From Xylanibacter caecicola (GTDB lineage Bacteria; Bacteroidota; Bacteroidia; Bacteroidales; Bacteroidaceae), in the NCBI RefSeq assembly GCF_013166515.1, contig NZ_JABKKJ010000005.1, positions 118,389-182,388 of the forward strand: 64,000 nt of DNA, given 5' to 3'. Numbering within the stretch: position 1 is the first letter of the stretch; every line of letters starts with the position of its first letter. The notes beneath the pieces were generated by a model, which made no database searches, was not told the DNA's origin, and saw only the letters and a program-made list of their open reading frames with translations. This document shows, one piece after another, positions 26,727-35,306 of the stretch. Made by a program: the position numbers and the translations under genes.

Positions 26727-28180
26727 TTTCTTTTCTTGCTTGGTTTCTGTTTAGTACTGCTTGTGCTCGCCATGCTTCTTACACAGCGGAAGCCTATGTA
26801 CGAGCGGGGCTGGTTCTGGTATTCCCAGGTGCGCCATGCCGAGCGGATGTACGACTCGGGGTCTTTCCACGAGCCTCCGCGCACGCTCTTCTTCTTCATT
26901 TTATACGGGTCTTCCTTTGCGGCGTTGTAGGAGAGCTGCGGGTTGAGGTCGTTCATCGCCTCCACTCCGGCTTCGGTGTATATGGTGCTGGTCCACTCTG
27001 CCACGTTTCCTGCCATGTCGTACAGTCCGTTAGAGTTTGCCGAGAATATTCCCACGCTGCTGGTGATGAGGTTTCCGTCCTGGGTATAGTTGCCGCGGTC
27101 GGGTTTGAAGTTGGCGTAGAAGCATCCGCGGTCGTTCTTCACGTCAGCGTTGTCCCACGGGAACTCGGTGCCGTCCTTGCCACGTGCGGCGTACTCCCAT
27201 TCGGCCTCTGTGGGCAGGCGGTAGCGCTGCATGTAGCGCGCCTCGCGTCCGAGCCCCTTAAGCAGGTAGTCGGTGCGCCATGCGCAGAAAGCGTTTGCCT
27301 GTTCCCAGGTTACGCCCACGACGGGATAGTTGTTGTATGTCGGGCTGCTGAAGTACAGTCGCATGTATGTCTCGTTGTCGGAATTGCGGAAATCGTTCAC
27401 CCAGCACGTCGTGTCGGGATAGATGTTCACGATGTACGTGTTGAGGAAGTCCCACGGTCCGCTCAACGGTCGGTCAATCGTCTCGCGGACGATGCGTCCC
27501 TCGTCGTCGATGTATGCGGTGTCTTTGGATATCATCACCACCTCGTCGGGGTTCACCTCGATGTCGGTGTTGAGGTTGCGCTCGGCGGGGTTCAGACGGT
27601 TGCGGCGCAGTGCTGCGGCGGTGTAGTCGTAGACTTCATAGCGGTAGTTCATCTGCGCGGCGTCGAGCATCTTCTCGCCGGTGACGGGGTTTACGGTGTA
27701 GAGGCTCTCGAAAGCGCGCTGCTCGTCCTCGTTGGGCTTGCGCGGGAGGGGCTTTTTCCAGTTGAGGTGCGGCGTCACGGGGTCTCCGTTCTTGTCTTCG
27801 GTTATCATGTATGTCTCGTCTCCGCCGTACGAGGGGTCGGCAAGGCGCGTGCGGAGTATGGAGTCGCGCACCCAGAAGACGAATTGCTTGTACTCGGAGT
27901 TCGTCACCTCGGTGTCGTCCATCCAGAAGCCGTCCACGGATATTTCTCTCACCGGTGTCTGCTTGCCCCACAGGCTGTCCTGCTTGTCTATTCCCATTTT
28001 AAGGAAGCCTCTTTTTATCATGGTCATGCCGAATGGTGTCGGCTCGGTGAATCCTTTGCCTCCGCCGACGCCTACCACCTCGCCTCCCCTGCCTGCCGTC
28101 GACGACATGCGACCGCCGAAGCACGCGGAGAGCAGCGCCGTGGCGGCGATGCAAAGGGCTATGATACTTTTTCTCTTCAT
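26723..28180 (-). CDS. gldK: Type IX secretion lipoprotein GldK (PorK)
   Basis: Outer-membrane lipoprotein of 485 residues that forms the large periplasmic ring with GldN. A lipoprotein signal with lipobox LLSAC is followed by a Gly-rich linker. The formylglycine-generating-enzyme (SUMF1)-like fold typical of GldK then appears: ISVDGFWMDDTEVTNSEYKQ, YPVVGVTWEQANAFCAWR, RLPTEAEWEYAARG, GLYDMAGNVAEW, VRGGSWKD and SYIGFRCVRS. In GldK this fold is structural, not catalytic. It starts 6 bases after porP. Confidence 0.95.
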   Translation of the reverse strand: MKRKSIIALCIAATALLSACFGGRMSSTAGRGGEVVGVGGGKGFTEPTPFGMTMIKRGFLKMGIDKQDSLWGKQTPVREISVDGFWMDDTEVTNSEYKQFVFWVRDSILRTRLADPSYGGDETYMITEDKNGDPVTPHLNWKKPLPRKPNEDEQRAFESLYTVNPVTGEKMLDAAQMNYRYEVYDYTAAALRRNRLNPAERNLNTDIEVNPDEVVMISKDTAYIDDEGRIVRETIDRPLSGPWDFLNTYIVNIYPDTTCWVNDFRNSDNETYMRLYFSSPTYNNYPVVGVTWEQANAFCAWRTDYLLKGLGREARYMQRYRLPTEAEWEYAARGKDGTEFPWDNADVKNDRGCFYANFKPDRGNYTQDGNLITSSVGIFSANSNGLYDMAGNVAEWTSTIYTEAGVEAMNDLNPQLSYNAAKEDPYKMKKKSVRGGSWKDPESYIRSAWRTWEYQNQPRSYIGFRCVRSMASTSSTKQKPSKKRK

Positions 28181-28186
28181 AATCTT

Positions 28187-29128
28187 TTACAGTAGTCTCA
28201 CACTTTTATGTTTGTTCTTTCCTTTTTTATACAGGTTTAGCGTTGTCTGGTATCCCACCACCAGTTCGTGGCTGCCGTTTCCCGGCTGTATGGCTGACGT
28301 GTACATCTCGTAGCTGTAGCCCAGATGTATGCCTTTAATCCTGCCGCCGATGAGTACGGTCACGGAGTTGGTGGGGCTGTAGGATACTCCGGCATACATC
28401 ATCCGCTTCTCGTTGGTATAGACCACGCGGGTGCTCACGTCTGCCCTGTATGCCGACCCGTCGGTGCGCACAAGCACCGAGGGATGTATTGTTAGAAACG
28501 GATTACGGAGCTTTATATTGTATCCTCCGGTCAAATAATACGTGGGGTCCACCTGCAGCTCGTTTGTCTCGCCAAGTTCCACGAGCGGTGCGTTGAGGTG
28601 CTGCGCCGACACGCCCACATACCACGGTCCGCGGGTGTAATATAGTCCGAACGCCACGTCAAGGGCGTTTCCGTTGATGTCCGAGCGCGTGAACGCCGGG
28701 TCGCTGGGGTCCTCGAGATCTGCCTTCGAGCCGTCGAACTTCTCGTTGATGAAGCCCAACTGCACGCCGGCGGCAATCCTACCGCCGAAGAGGCGGTGCC
28801 TGTAGGCATACTGCAACGCCATGCGCTGGTGGGTGAACAGTCCTATCTGGTCGTTGAGCAGCGACACTCCCACGCCGTGATACGCCTTGAGGGCGTAGAG
28901 GGGCATGTCTGCGCCGAGATACATCGAGCGCGGATTGTTCTCGAAGCCTGCAAAGTCGAGGGCGTACGCCCCCACTACATTCAGCTTGGTATCTTTTCCC
29001 ACGGCGGCGGGGTTGTAATAAGGCTCCATGTCCCAGTAATGGCTGAAAGCCACGTCATACTGCGCCCTCGCCGGCATGCAGACAAGGACGGCAAGCGCCG
29101 ATATTATAATAAAAAGATGTCTAAACAC
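28187..29128 (-). CDS. PorP/SprF family type IX secretion outer-membrane protein
   Basis: First gene of the T9SS operon: an outer-membrane protein of about 313 residues with a signal peptide (FIIISALAVLVCMPARAQ) followed by YDVAFSHYWDMEPYYNPAAVG, the standard opening of the family. Further motifs are GVGVSLLNDQIGLF, RIAAGVQLGF and ILIGGRIKGIHLGYSYE-like barrel strands. No ATG fits. The frame is open to a TTG at 29218, but a GTG at 29128 gives a normal signal peptide and is chosen. The upstream region holds a 50-bp inverted repeat. Confidence 0.88.
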   Translation of the reverse strand: MFRHLFIIISALAVLVCMPARAQYDVAFSHYWDMEPYYNPAAVGKDTKLNVVGAYALDFAGFENNPRSMYLGADMPLYALKAYHGVGVSLLNDQIGLFTHQRMALQYAYRHRLFGGRIAAGVQLGFINEKFDGSKADLEDPSDPAFTRSDINGNALDVAFGLYYTRGPWYVGVSAQHLNAPLVELGETNELQVDPTYYLTGGYNIKLRNPFLTIHPSVLVRTDGSAYRADVSTRVVYTNEKRMMYAGVSYSPTNSVTVLIGGRIKGIHLGYSYEMYTSAIQPGNGSHELVVGYQTTLNLYKKGKNKHKSVRLL

Positions 29129-29228
29129 TTCTGTATAACGCGGCTTTACGTCTTTTATTGTACGTTGTGGAAAATTAAGATGCGTGAGTTCGGGATAAGA
29201 AGCAATAGTTTTTATCAAGTTTCTCCAA

Positions 29229-29399
29229 AGAGTAGGGACACATTCTTGTATCTGTCCGCACGCATCGAAGAGGCGTTCGTTGTTGTATCTGCATGAATTA
29301 AAGTAATAATGAACAAAACTTTTGCCTTGAAAGCGTTAATTCCTAATCTGAACGCCTCTTCGATGCGTGCGGACAGATACAAGAATGTGTCCCTACTCT
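29229..29399. repeat. Perfect 50-bp inverted repeat upstream of porP
   Basis: Positions 29229-29278 and 29350-29399 are exact reverse complements (core GGGACACATTCTTGTATCTG), separated by 71 bases. The similarity continues more weakly outward (GTTCGGGATAA at about 29190 and its complement near 29427). It is in the 1.2-kb gene-free stretch 29129-30365, which also holds the 22-bp array and flanking direct repeats. Confidence 0.92.
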
Positions 29400-29469
29400 C
29401 GAGGATATGTTCGGATGTCCGTTATCCCGAACTCGCGTAAGATGCTGTTTCTGCGTCCGCATGCGCCGC

Positions 29470-30313
29470 GGAAAATCACGGTGAGAGCTTTCGGGCGGAA
29501 ATCGTGACAATGTGTCAGAATAAAAACTCCCGTCGTTTTGTGCGAAACAGAGCGCCCGGAGAGTGCTGCGGACGCGCTTTGCGTGCCTGCGGAGGCGCTT
29601 TTTGAACATACGGAGGCGCCGTGCGGAAAAATCGCACGTTCAATTCTTTTCTATCGCACGTGAGATTTTTTTCCATCGAACGTTAGATTCTTTTCTATCG
29701 AACGTTAGATTCTTTTCTATCGAACGTGAGATTTTTTCCATCGAACGTGAGATTTTTTTCTATCGAACGTTAGATTCTTTTCTATCGAACGTTAGATTCT
29801 TTTCTATCGAACGTGAGATTTTTTTCCATCGAACGTGAGATTTTTTTCTATCGAACGTGAGATTTTTTTCTATCGAACGTGAGATTTTTTTCTCCGGCAT
29901 ATTCCAAATTTTTCTCCGGCATATTCCAAAATTTTCTCCGGCATATTCCAAATTTTTCTCCGGCACGTTCAAAAATTCCGCCCGGCACGTTCAAAAATTC
30001 TTGCGGAGCATCCGGAAAATCCTCCCGAGCACCGTTTTGCGCGGAAAAATGTACCTTTTATAATGAAAAAACGCTCTTCAAAGATGGAAAAACGCTCCTT
30101 TTACAGCAAAAAAAGCACCGTTTTGCGCCCAAAGACGCCATATACGGTGCGAAAAGACGCTCCATTGCGATGCACAAAAGCACGGTGTGCAACCGTAACG
30201 CACGGATATAATGCACGTTACGGCTGCACACGTATTTTAGGGCGTTTTCCCCGCCACCTGTACACGCTCGCGAAAAGAACGCGAAAATGAGAGGTTACGG
30301 AAAATCACGGTGA
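29470..30313. repeat. Direct repeats flanking the 22-bp array
   Basis: GGAAAATCACGGTGA occurs at 29470-29484 and again at 30299-30313. Both copies are followed by related sequence ending in a TCCCGTC motif (near 29530 and 30361). Confidence 0.7.
29545..30215. repeat. 21-22 bp periodic array, about 30 units, non-coding
   Basis: The best-conserved part (29631-29893) is twelve units of ATCGAACGTKAGATTYTTTTCT, all 22 bp except one of 21. Three units of CCGGCATATTCCAAATTTTTCT follow (29894-29959), then two of CCGGCACGTTCAAAAATT type (29960-30003). Beyond that the units diverge but keep the period: an ACGCT/AGCAC core begins at 30071, 30092, 30114, 30135, 30157 and 30179. On the left, GCGC cores step by 21-22 bases before 29631. 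Every unit pairs a GC-rich core with a T- or A-tract. The period is two turns of B-DNA. Reading frames through it are artefacts. Confidence 0.88.
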
Positions 30314-30365
30314 AAGCAAAAACGGGGAAAATCCGTCATTGTGACACTCTACGTGGAAAGTCCCG

Positions 30366-32333
30366 TCATTCGCCGCCGCCACCTGCGCGCAGCGAATATA
30401 CACGGTATGCAGAGTCCGTCCATGCCACCGCCGCACCCGCCGCCTTGGGCACGATGCGTATCTTCACGCTGCTCTTGCCGCGGGTATAACGCGCCGGAAT
30501 CACAAAGCTGTCGTCGAGCCACTGCATGTGCGGATTGCCGTCGGCATGATACCAGTTGCGCTCCTCCACCCTGCTGCCGTCCACGTACACCTCTGCCAGC
30601 TGGCGCGCCGCCCTCTGGTTGCTCGTGCGGAGCAGGCGCACGCCGTCGTTGTCGGGATTTATGCGCACGCCGAACGAGAGTTCGGAACCTTCGCCGTAGG
30701 AGACGAAGCTGCGCGTGAGCTTCACATTGTTATATGTGCCCTCGTAGACCGACGTGGCGGTCTCCACGGCGTGAGGACCCGACACGCGGCACGAGTGGCG
30801 GCGGCGCGAGCGGCTGTCCGCCGTCAGTAGCGAGTCGGTGAGAACGGCGCGCGGCGCGTCCTGACCGTAGTAGAATATCGTGCCGGCGTGCTCCAGATAC
30901 TGGTCATTGCGCTCGCCGCTCTCTATGTTGAAGCTGATGTTCCTGTCGAAGGGATAGCTGTCGAGTATGCACAGGCGCGTCATCGACCACGGATTGTCCG
31001 CCAGCCCGTCGTATCCGCCGAAGGGATGCGTCTCGGGCGGCGTGGGAAAGCCCCAGCCGTAGGACACGAAACTCTCCGAACCGTCGCTCTGCACACGGGG
31101 CGTCCGCTCGTCGTCGATGTACACATGCACGTCGCCCTCGCAGCTTATCACGTTCGGGCGCTCCGCCCAGCAGGTGACGTGTGCGGCAACCATCTTTCCG
31201 CTGCCCGTCGCGGTGCCTATGCGGCTGTCCTCTCCTTCCACGTGGCGACGTATATAATAAGGTGTATTGCGGAAATAGCCCGCCGAAGCCCTGTCATAGC
31301 CGTTCGCCGATGTCACCACCGCACCGCCGGCAAGCGCAAACGGACGTCGTCCGCGATTGTGCAGGCTCAGCGACGCTCCCTGCCAGAACGGCATAGGGAA
31401 CGTGTTGTACATCATGCCGCCCTCTGCAACGCCCATAAGCAGATACTCCGTGGAGTTGTAGCCGAAGGAATTGCCGAAGAACGCTCCGATGGGACATAGC
31501 ACGTCGGGCGCGTCGTGCCCGTCGAACGTTATCTCCACCCACACCGTCTGCAGGGCCTCGGCGTCTGCCCTGTCGGCAAAGAGGCGCACCGCCGAGAGCA
31601 CGCCGCCCCCGTCCACGCGCGCCAGCAGGCACGTGCCGCCCGGTTGCAGGTCGGTGCGCGGCACGGTGACGGTGTCCGCCCTTTCATCCGCGCCCACGAC
31701 AAGCCCGCGGCTTTTCAGCTGCCTCGCGTTCTCGAGGCTCTCTTTATATACGGCAAGCGTATCTGCCTGCGGAGAGGCGTACGTGTGATACACGATGTGC
31801 CCCCAGCCGCTCTCGCCGCGCATGCGGTCGTTGCCGAAAAGGCGCACGTCGGTAGTCACCTTGCAGCCCTTGTTGAACTGAAGGGGAACGAAGCTGCGCG
31901 CCACGCGTATGGGTCCGCGCCCGTTGTCGTAAGGACCTATGTAGCTGTCGGCAAGCGGACGGCAGAAAGGGAACTTCGTCCCAAGCTCAGACAACCTCAC
32001 TTCATACTGCGCCTCGCTGCTGCCGTCGAGATAGAAGCGGAACAGTGGGTCGCTGCACGTGAGATAGCGGTGCTGCGTAAGGTTTTGGATACAGCCGGGA
32101 CCGTCCACGTCGAGCACCACCCACTCGCGATTGGCGTCTTCATACAGATACCAGTCCCAGTCGGCGTTTCCGCCTGTCTTGTCTATGCTCCCCTGATAGT
32201 GTATCTCCGTGCCCGCCGGAGCCAGCAGCGGAAGATTTCTCACGGCATTGTCGATAAGCCCGTGCTGCGCGGCGATGCTCTGCCACAAAAGCAGCGACAT
32301 CGCGGCGCCGCAAATCATTCTTTTCATAAACAT
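30366..32333 (-). CDS. GH172 family (DUF2961) secreted glycoside hydrolase
   Basis: A 655-residue secreted protein; the signal peptide runs MFMKRMICGAAMSLLLWQ to AAQHG. DUF2961/GH172 signatures include WVVLDVDGPGCIQNLTQH, FRFYLDGSS, VRLFGNDRMRG, IGAFFGNSFGYN and GGMMYNTFPMPFWQGA, in the usual two-jelly-roll layout. GH172 enzymes act on alpha-furanosides such as fructofuranose or arabinofuranose; this substrate is not known. It is the last gene of the polysaccharide locus, 20 bases after the isomerase gene. ATGs at 32333 and 32327 are equally possible starts. Confidence 0.8.
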   Translation of the reverse strand: MFMKRMICGAAMSLLLWQSIAAQHGLIDNAVRNLPLLAPAGTEIHYQGSIDKTGGNADWDWYLYEDANREWVVLDVDGPGCIQNLTQHRYLTCSDPLFRFYLDGSSEAQYEVRLSELGTKFPFCRPLADSYIGPYDNGRGPIRVARSFVPLQFNKGCKVTTDVRLFGNDRMRGESGWGHIVYHTYASPQADTLAVYKESLENARQLKSRGLVVGADERADTVTVPRTDLQPGGTCLLARVDGGGVLSAVRLFADRADAEALQTVWVEITFDGHDAPDVLCPIGAFFGNSFGYNSTEYLLMGVAEGGMMYNTFPMPFWQGASLSLHNRGRRPFALAGGAVVTSANGYDRASAGYFRNTPYYIRRHVEGEDSRIGTATGSGKMVAAHVTCWAERPNVISCEGDVHVYIDDERTPRVQSDGSESFVSYGWGFPTPPETHPFGGYDGLADNPWSMTRLCILDSYPFDRNISFNIESGERNDQYLEHAGTIFYYGQDAPRAVLTDSLLTADSRSRRRHSCRVSGPHAVETATSVYEGTYNNVKLTRSFVSYGEGSELSFGVRINPDNDGVRLLRTSNQRAARQLAEVYVDGSRVEERNWYHADGNPHMQWLDDSFVIPARYTRGKSSVKIRIVPKAAGAAVAWTDSAYRVYSLRAGGGGE

Positions 32334-32353
32334 TTGTTTTTTCCGGACATCCC

Positions 32354-33328
32354 TCACATGGTCGCTGTGAGGAACGTCGCGTTACCGAATATATATAAAA
32401 CATTCTCGCAAGCCGGCACGAGCAGCGTCTCACCGCGGCGCACACGCACGCCGTTGATGTTAGCCTCGCCCCACAGGCACACCACGACGACGAACGAGTC
32501 GACCTTGAAGTCTATCTCCGCCGCCACCTGCACCACCACGCGGTTGACGTTGAAGTACGGGCAGTTTATGAGCTGCGACGTTGGCTTCGTAGAGTCGTAC
32601 GACGTGCGGTACTCGGGCCATACCTGATAATCGATGGCATCCTTCGCCTCGGCTATGTGCAGCTCGCGCGGATTGCCGTGGGCGTCTTTCCTTCCGAAAT
32701 CGTACACACGATACGTTATATCGCTCGTCTGCTGTATCTCCGCAAGGAAGTTGCCGGCGCCTATGGCATGCAGGCGCCCGGCAGGAAGAAAGAAAAGGTC
32801 GCCCTGATGCGCCTCGTGCGTCGCTATGACATCCTGCATCGGCGAGCGCCCGCCCACAGGCTCCGCCGTCGCCATCCGCTCGTAGTCTTCGGGCGTTATG
32901 CTCTCCTTCAGTCCGGCGTATATCTTCGCGCCGACGTCGCTCTTTATCACATACCACATCTCTGTCTTCCCGGCACAGCCGTGACGCTCCATGGCGAGCT
33001 TGTCGTCGGGATGAACCTGCACGGAGAGGTCTTGCCGCGAGTCGATGAACTTCACAAGCAGCGGAAACTTGCCGCCGTACTTTCTGTATACCTTCTCGCC
33101 CACAAGCAGCCCCTTGTACTTCTCGATAAGTTGCGTGAGGTTCAGCCCCACGTCCACGTCGTTTATCAGACCGCGCTCCACGGCAACGCTCTCGTGCCCG
33201 GGCACGCCGGATATCTCCCACGACTCCCCTATGTTGGGCTGCGCGGTGTATATACCCTTGAACGGCGCTATGCGGTAGCCGCCCCAGATTGTCGTCTTGA
33301 GATACGGCTCAAACTTATATGGCTTCAT
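32354..33328 (-). CDS. manA: Mannose-6-phosphate isomerase, type I
   Basis: Cytoplasmic zinc enzyme of 324 residues converting mannose-6-phosphate to fructose-6-phosphate. The zinc site motif LSVQVHPDDKLA is present, with GKTEMWYVI, PAGRLHAIGAG and the N-terminal PYLKTTIWGG. There is no signal peptide. In a locus with beta-mannosidase and mannosyl phosphorylase genes, it fits as the step that brings released mannose into glycolysis. It lies 46 bases after the esterase gene on the same strand. Confidence 0.92.
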   Translation of the reverse strand: MKPYKFEPYLKTTIWGGYRIAPFKGIYTAQPNIGESWEISGVPGHESVAVERGLINDVDVGLNLTQLIEKYKGLLVGEKVYRKYGGKFPLLVKFIDSRQDLSVQVHPDDKLAMERHGCAGKTEMWYVIKSDVGAKIYAGLKESITPEDYERMATAEPVGGRSPMQDVIATHEAHQGDLFFLPAGRLHAIGAGNFLAEIQQTSDITYRVYDFGRKDAHGNPRELHIAEAKDAIDYQVWPEYRTSYDSTKPTSQLINCPYFNVNRVVVQVAAEIDFKVDSFVVVVCLWGEANINGVRVRRGETLLVPACENVLYIFGNATFLTATM

Positions 33329-33374
33329 TGCTTTATCCTTTACTTAATGCTTTTCTGCTGTCCGTGCATTCCGC

Positions 33375-35306
33375 TCACTCCTCAACGGCTTTCTCGAACG
33401 GCACGGCGGGCAGCCCGGCACTGTTATACAAGTTGGCGTCGTCGGGATTGTCCGCCCAGGCATAACGCACGGACTTCGGCGCGTCCATACCGCTGCAATC
33501 GAGCAGCACGCCGTCGGTTCCTGACACCACCGCCTTAACCCAGCGGTACTTGCCGTCGGCTCCCGCAACCGCAAATCCGCATACATATCCGTAACGGCTC
33601 TTTGCCTTAAGCCCTCCCGCCACGTTGCCGAAAGTCACGAGCACGTCGTTTCCTTTCCTCACGGCCTTGAGCGCCTGCGGACTCTCGCAGTATACGTCCG
33701 CCATTCCGTAGTCGTTGTGAAGGGCAAGACGCGCAAGGCGGTGTCCCACCGTCTGCTTGTCGCGCGGATGTATGTCGTTTGCATCGCCTACGTCTATCGT
33801 CACCGCCTGTCCGGTGTGCGGAAGACTGCGTGCGGAGTTCTGCGCATCGCGCAGCACCGCCCAGTTGCTTGCAGCAGGATGGTCGTCGGCAGGCATGTAG
33901 TTGGCAAGCTGAACCCAGTAGAACGGCATGTCGCCACGGTTCCAGTGTTTGCGCCAGTCGTTTATCATCGCGGGGAACAGACGGTAATACTCTTCTGCCC
34001 TCGGCGCATTGTTCTCGCCCTGATACCATACGAAGCCGCGCGCCGGATAGCCGGCTATAGGCGCCACCATGGCATTGAACAGGCGTGAAGGGAAGGCGTT
34101 AGGTCCGTCCTCCACATACTCGAACGCCTCGTTGTCCACGGCTATCTTGTATTTCCACCCGTCGCCGAGTATCGACAGGCGCTCCTGTCCCACCTGCAGG
34201 AAGAACAGATCGCTCGAGCCGTAGCATCCGCCGCCGGCATGATTGTCCACGATCTTCACCGTAAGCTCGTTCTTGCCGCCTTTCAGCACGCCTGCGGGCA
34301 CCACGTAGCGGCGCTTTATGTCGTAGCCTACGGTAGAACCTACCTTCGTGCCGTTTATCCATGTAACGTCGTCATCATCTATCATCCCAAGACTGAGCAC
34401 GGCCTGCTGTCCGGCAAGCGCCTCGGGCACGGTGAACTCAACCGTGGTCCACACCACGCCGTCCACACCCGACAAGGCATCGTCGGTCCACAGTCCCGGA
34501 ACGCGCAGAGGTTTCCAGTCTTCCTTGGAATACGACGGGAGATACCACTGCTCCTTTTCGCCCGGCTCTTCGGCTATTGCCTTCAGAAAGGCTGCTTCTA
34601 CCTCCTTGCCACGGGCGAGATAAGCTTCAAGCTCCTCGGAACGGAGCCTTGTCATAAGGCGCTTGTATTTAGGAAAGGCATCTATCGCCTCCATGCTCAT
34701 CCAGCTTTCTATGTCGGTGCCGCCCCACGACGTGTTTATCAGTCCCACAGGGACATTGAGACGTTCTGCAATCTCGCGACAGAAAAGATATCCGACGGCG
34801 GAAAAATTGCCGGCGGTCTGCGGAGAGCAGATTTTCCAGTCTCCCTTAAGGTCGTCCTTCGGAAAGCGTGCCATGTCTTTCTGTACGTCGAACGAACGGA
34901 TGTTGGCGTTGTTTGCAGTACGTATTTCCTCATCGGCATTGTTTATGGACCTCATCCTGAACTCCATATTCGACTGTCCGCTGCATATCCAGACCTCGCC
35001 CACAAGAATATCGTTCAAGGTCAATGTCTCTTTCTTTGTCTTCACGGTCACCGTATGTGGTCCGCCTGCCGGAAGCGGCGGCAGTTCGACACTCCATCGC
35101 CCGTCCCTGCCCGCCTTGACAGAGGCAGTGTTCCCGGCAATGGAAACAGTAATCTTGGCGCCCTTGTCCGCCCAGCCCCAAAAGCATATTTTCTCGTTAC
35201 GCTGTATGACCATGTGGTCGGACATTATCGCCGGAAGCCTCAGTTGAGCCGCTGCCGGAAGCACGGCAACCAAAAGCAGCAGCATTATTCTTATTCTCTT
35301 TGTCAT
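33375..35306 (-). CDS. Sialate O-acetylesterase-type (SASA) carbohydrate esterase
   Basis: A secreted 643-residue SGNH-type esterase. The signal peptide ends near PAAAQ. The SASA fold shows VWICSGQSNMEFRM (catalytic Ser, about residue 115), WYQGENNAP, and DANDIHPRDKQTVG (Asp/His). A jelly-roll domain (WTTVEFTVPEALAG to VKIVDNHAGGG) interrupts it at about residues 285-375, as is common. In plant-polysaccharide loci these enzymes remove acetyl groups from hemicellulose; sialic acid is not implied. It begins in an ATGA overlap with the GH78 stop. Confidence 0.85.
   Translation of the reverse strand: MTKRIRIMLLLLVAVLPAAAQLRLPAIMSDHMVIQRNEKICFWGWADKGAKITVSIAGNTASVKAGRDGRWSVELPPLPAGGPHTVTVKTKKETLTLNDILVGEVWICSGQSNMEFRMRSINNADEEIRTANNANIRSFDVQKDMARFPKDDLKGDWKICSPQTAGNFSAVGYLFCREIAERLNVPVGLINTSWGGTDIESWMSMEAIDAFPKYKRLMTRLRSEELEAYLARGKEVEAAFLKAIAEEPGEKEQWYLPSYSKEDWKPLRVPGLWTDDALSGVDGVVWTTVEFTVPEALAGQQAVLSLGMIDDDDVTWINGTKVGSTVGYDIKRRYVVPAGVLKGGKNELTVKIVDNHAGGGCYGSSDLFFLQVGQERLSILGDGWKYKIAVDNEAFEYVEDGPNAFPSRLFNAMVAPIAGYPARGFVWYQGENNAPRAEEYYRLFPAMINDWRKHWNRGDMPFYWVQLANYMPADDHPAASNWAVLRDAQNSARSLPHTGQAVTIDVGDANDIHPRDKQTVGHRLARLALHNDYGMADVYCESPQALKAVRKGNDVLVTFGNVAGGLKAKSRYGYVCGFAVAGADGKYRWVKAVVSGTDGVLLDCSGMDAPKSVRYAWADNPDDANLYNSAGLPAVPFEKAVEE

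Noticed and set aside
29563..29972. Frames with repeated FFSIEREIF-like peptides on both strands
   Set aside because: They are translations of the 22-bp array; a period of 22 cycles all frames and no start signal is seen.
29545..30215. CRISPR array
   Set aside because: Units abut with no unique spacers, and there are no cas genes in the window.
31515..32627. 370-codon plus-strand frame across the GH172 and isomerase genes
   Set aside because: It overlaps two supported genes on the other strand and shows no domain.
33375..35306. Sialic acid catabolism
   Set aside because: SASA-type esterases act on many acetylated glycans, and no sialidase or nan gene is present.
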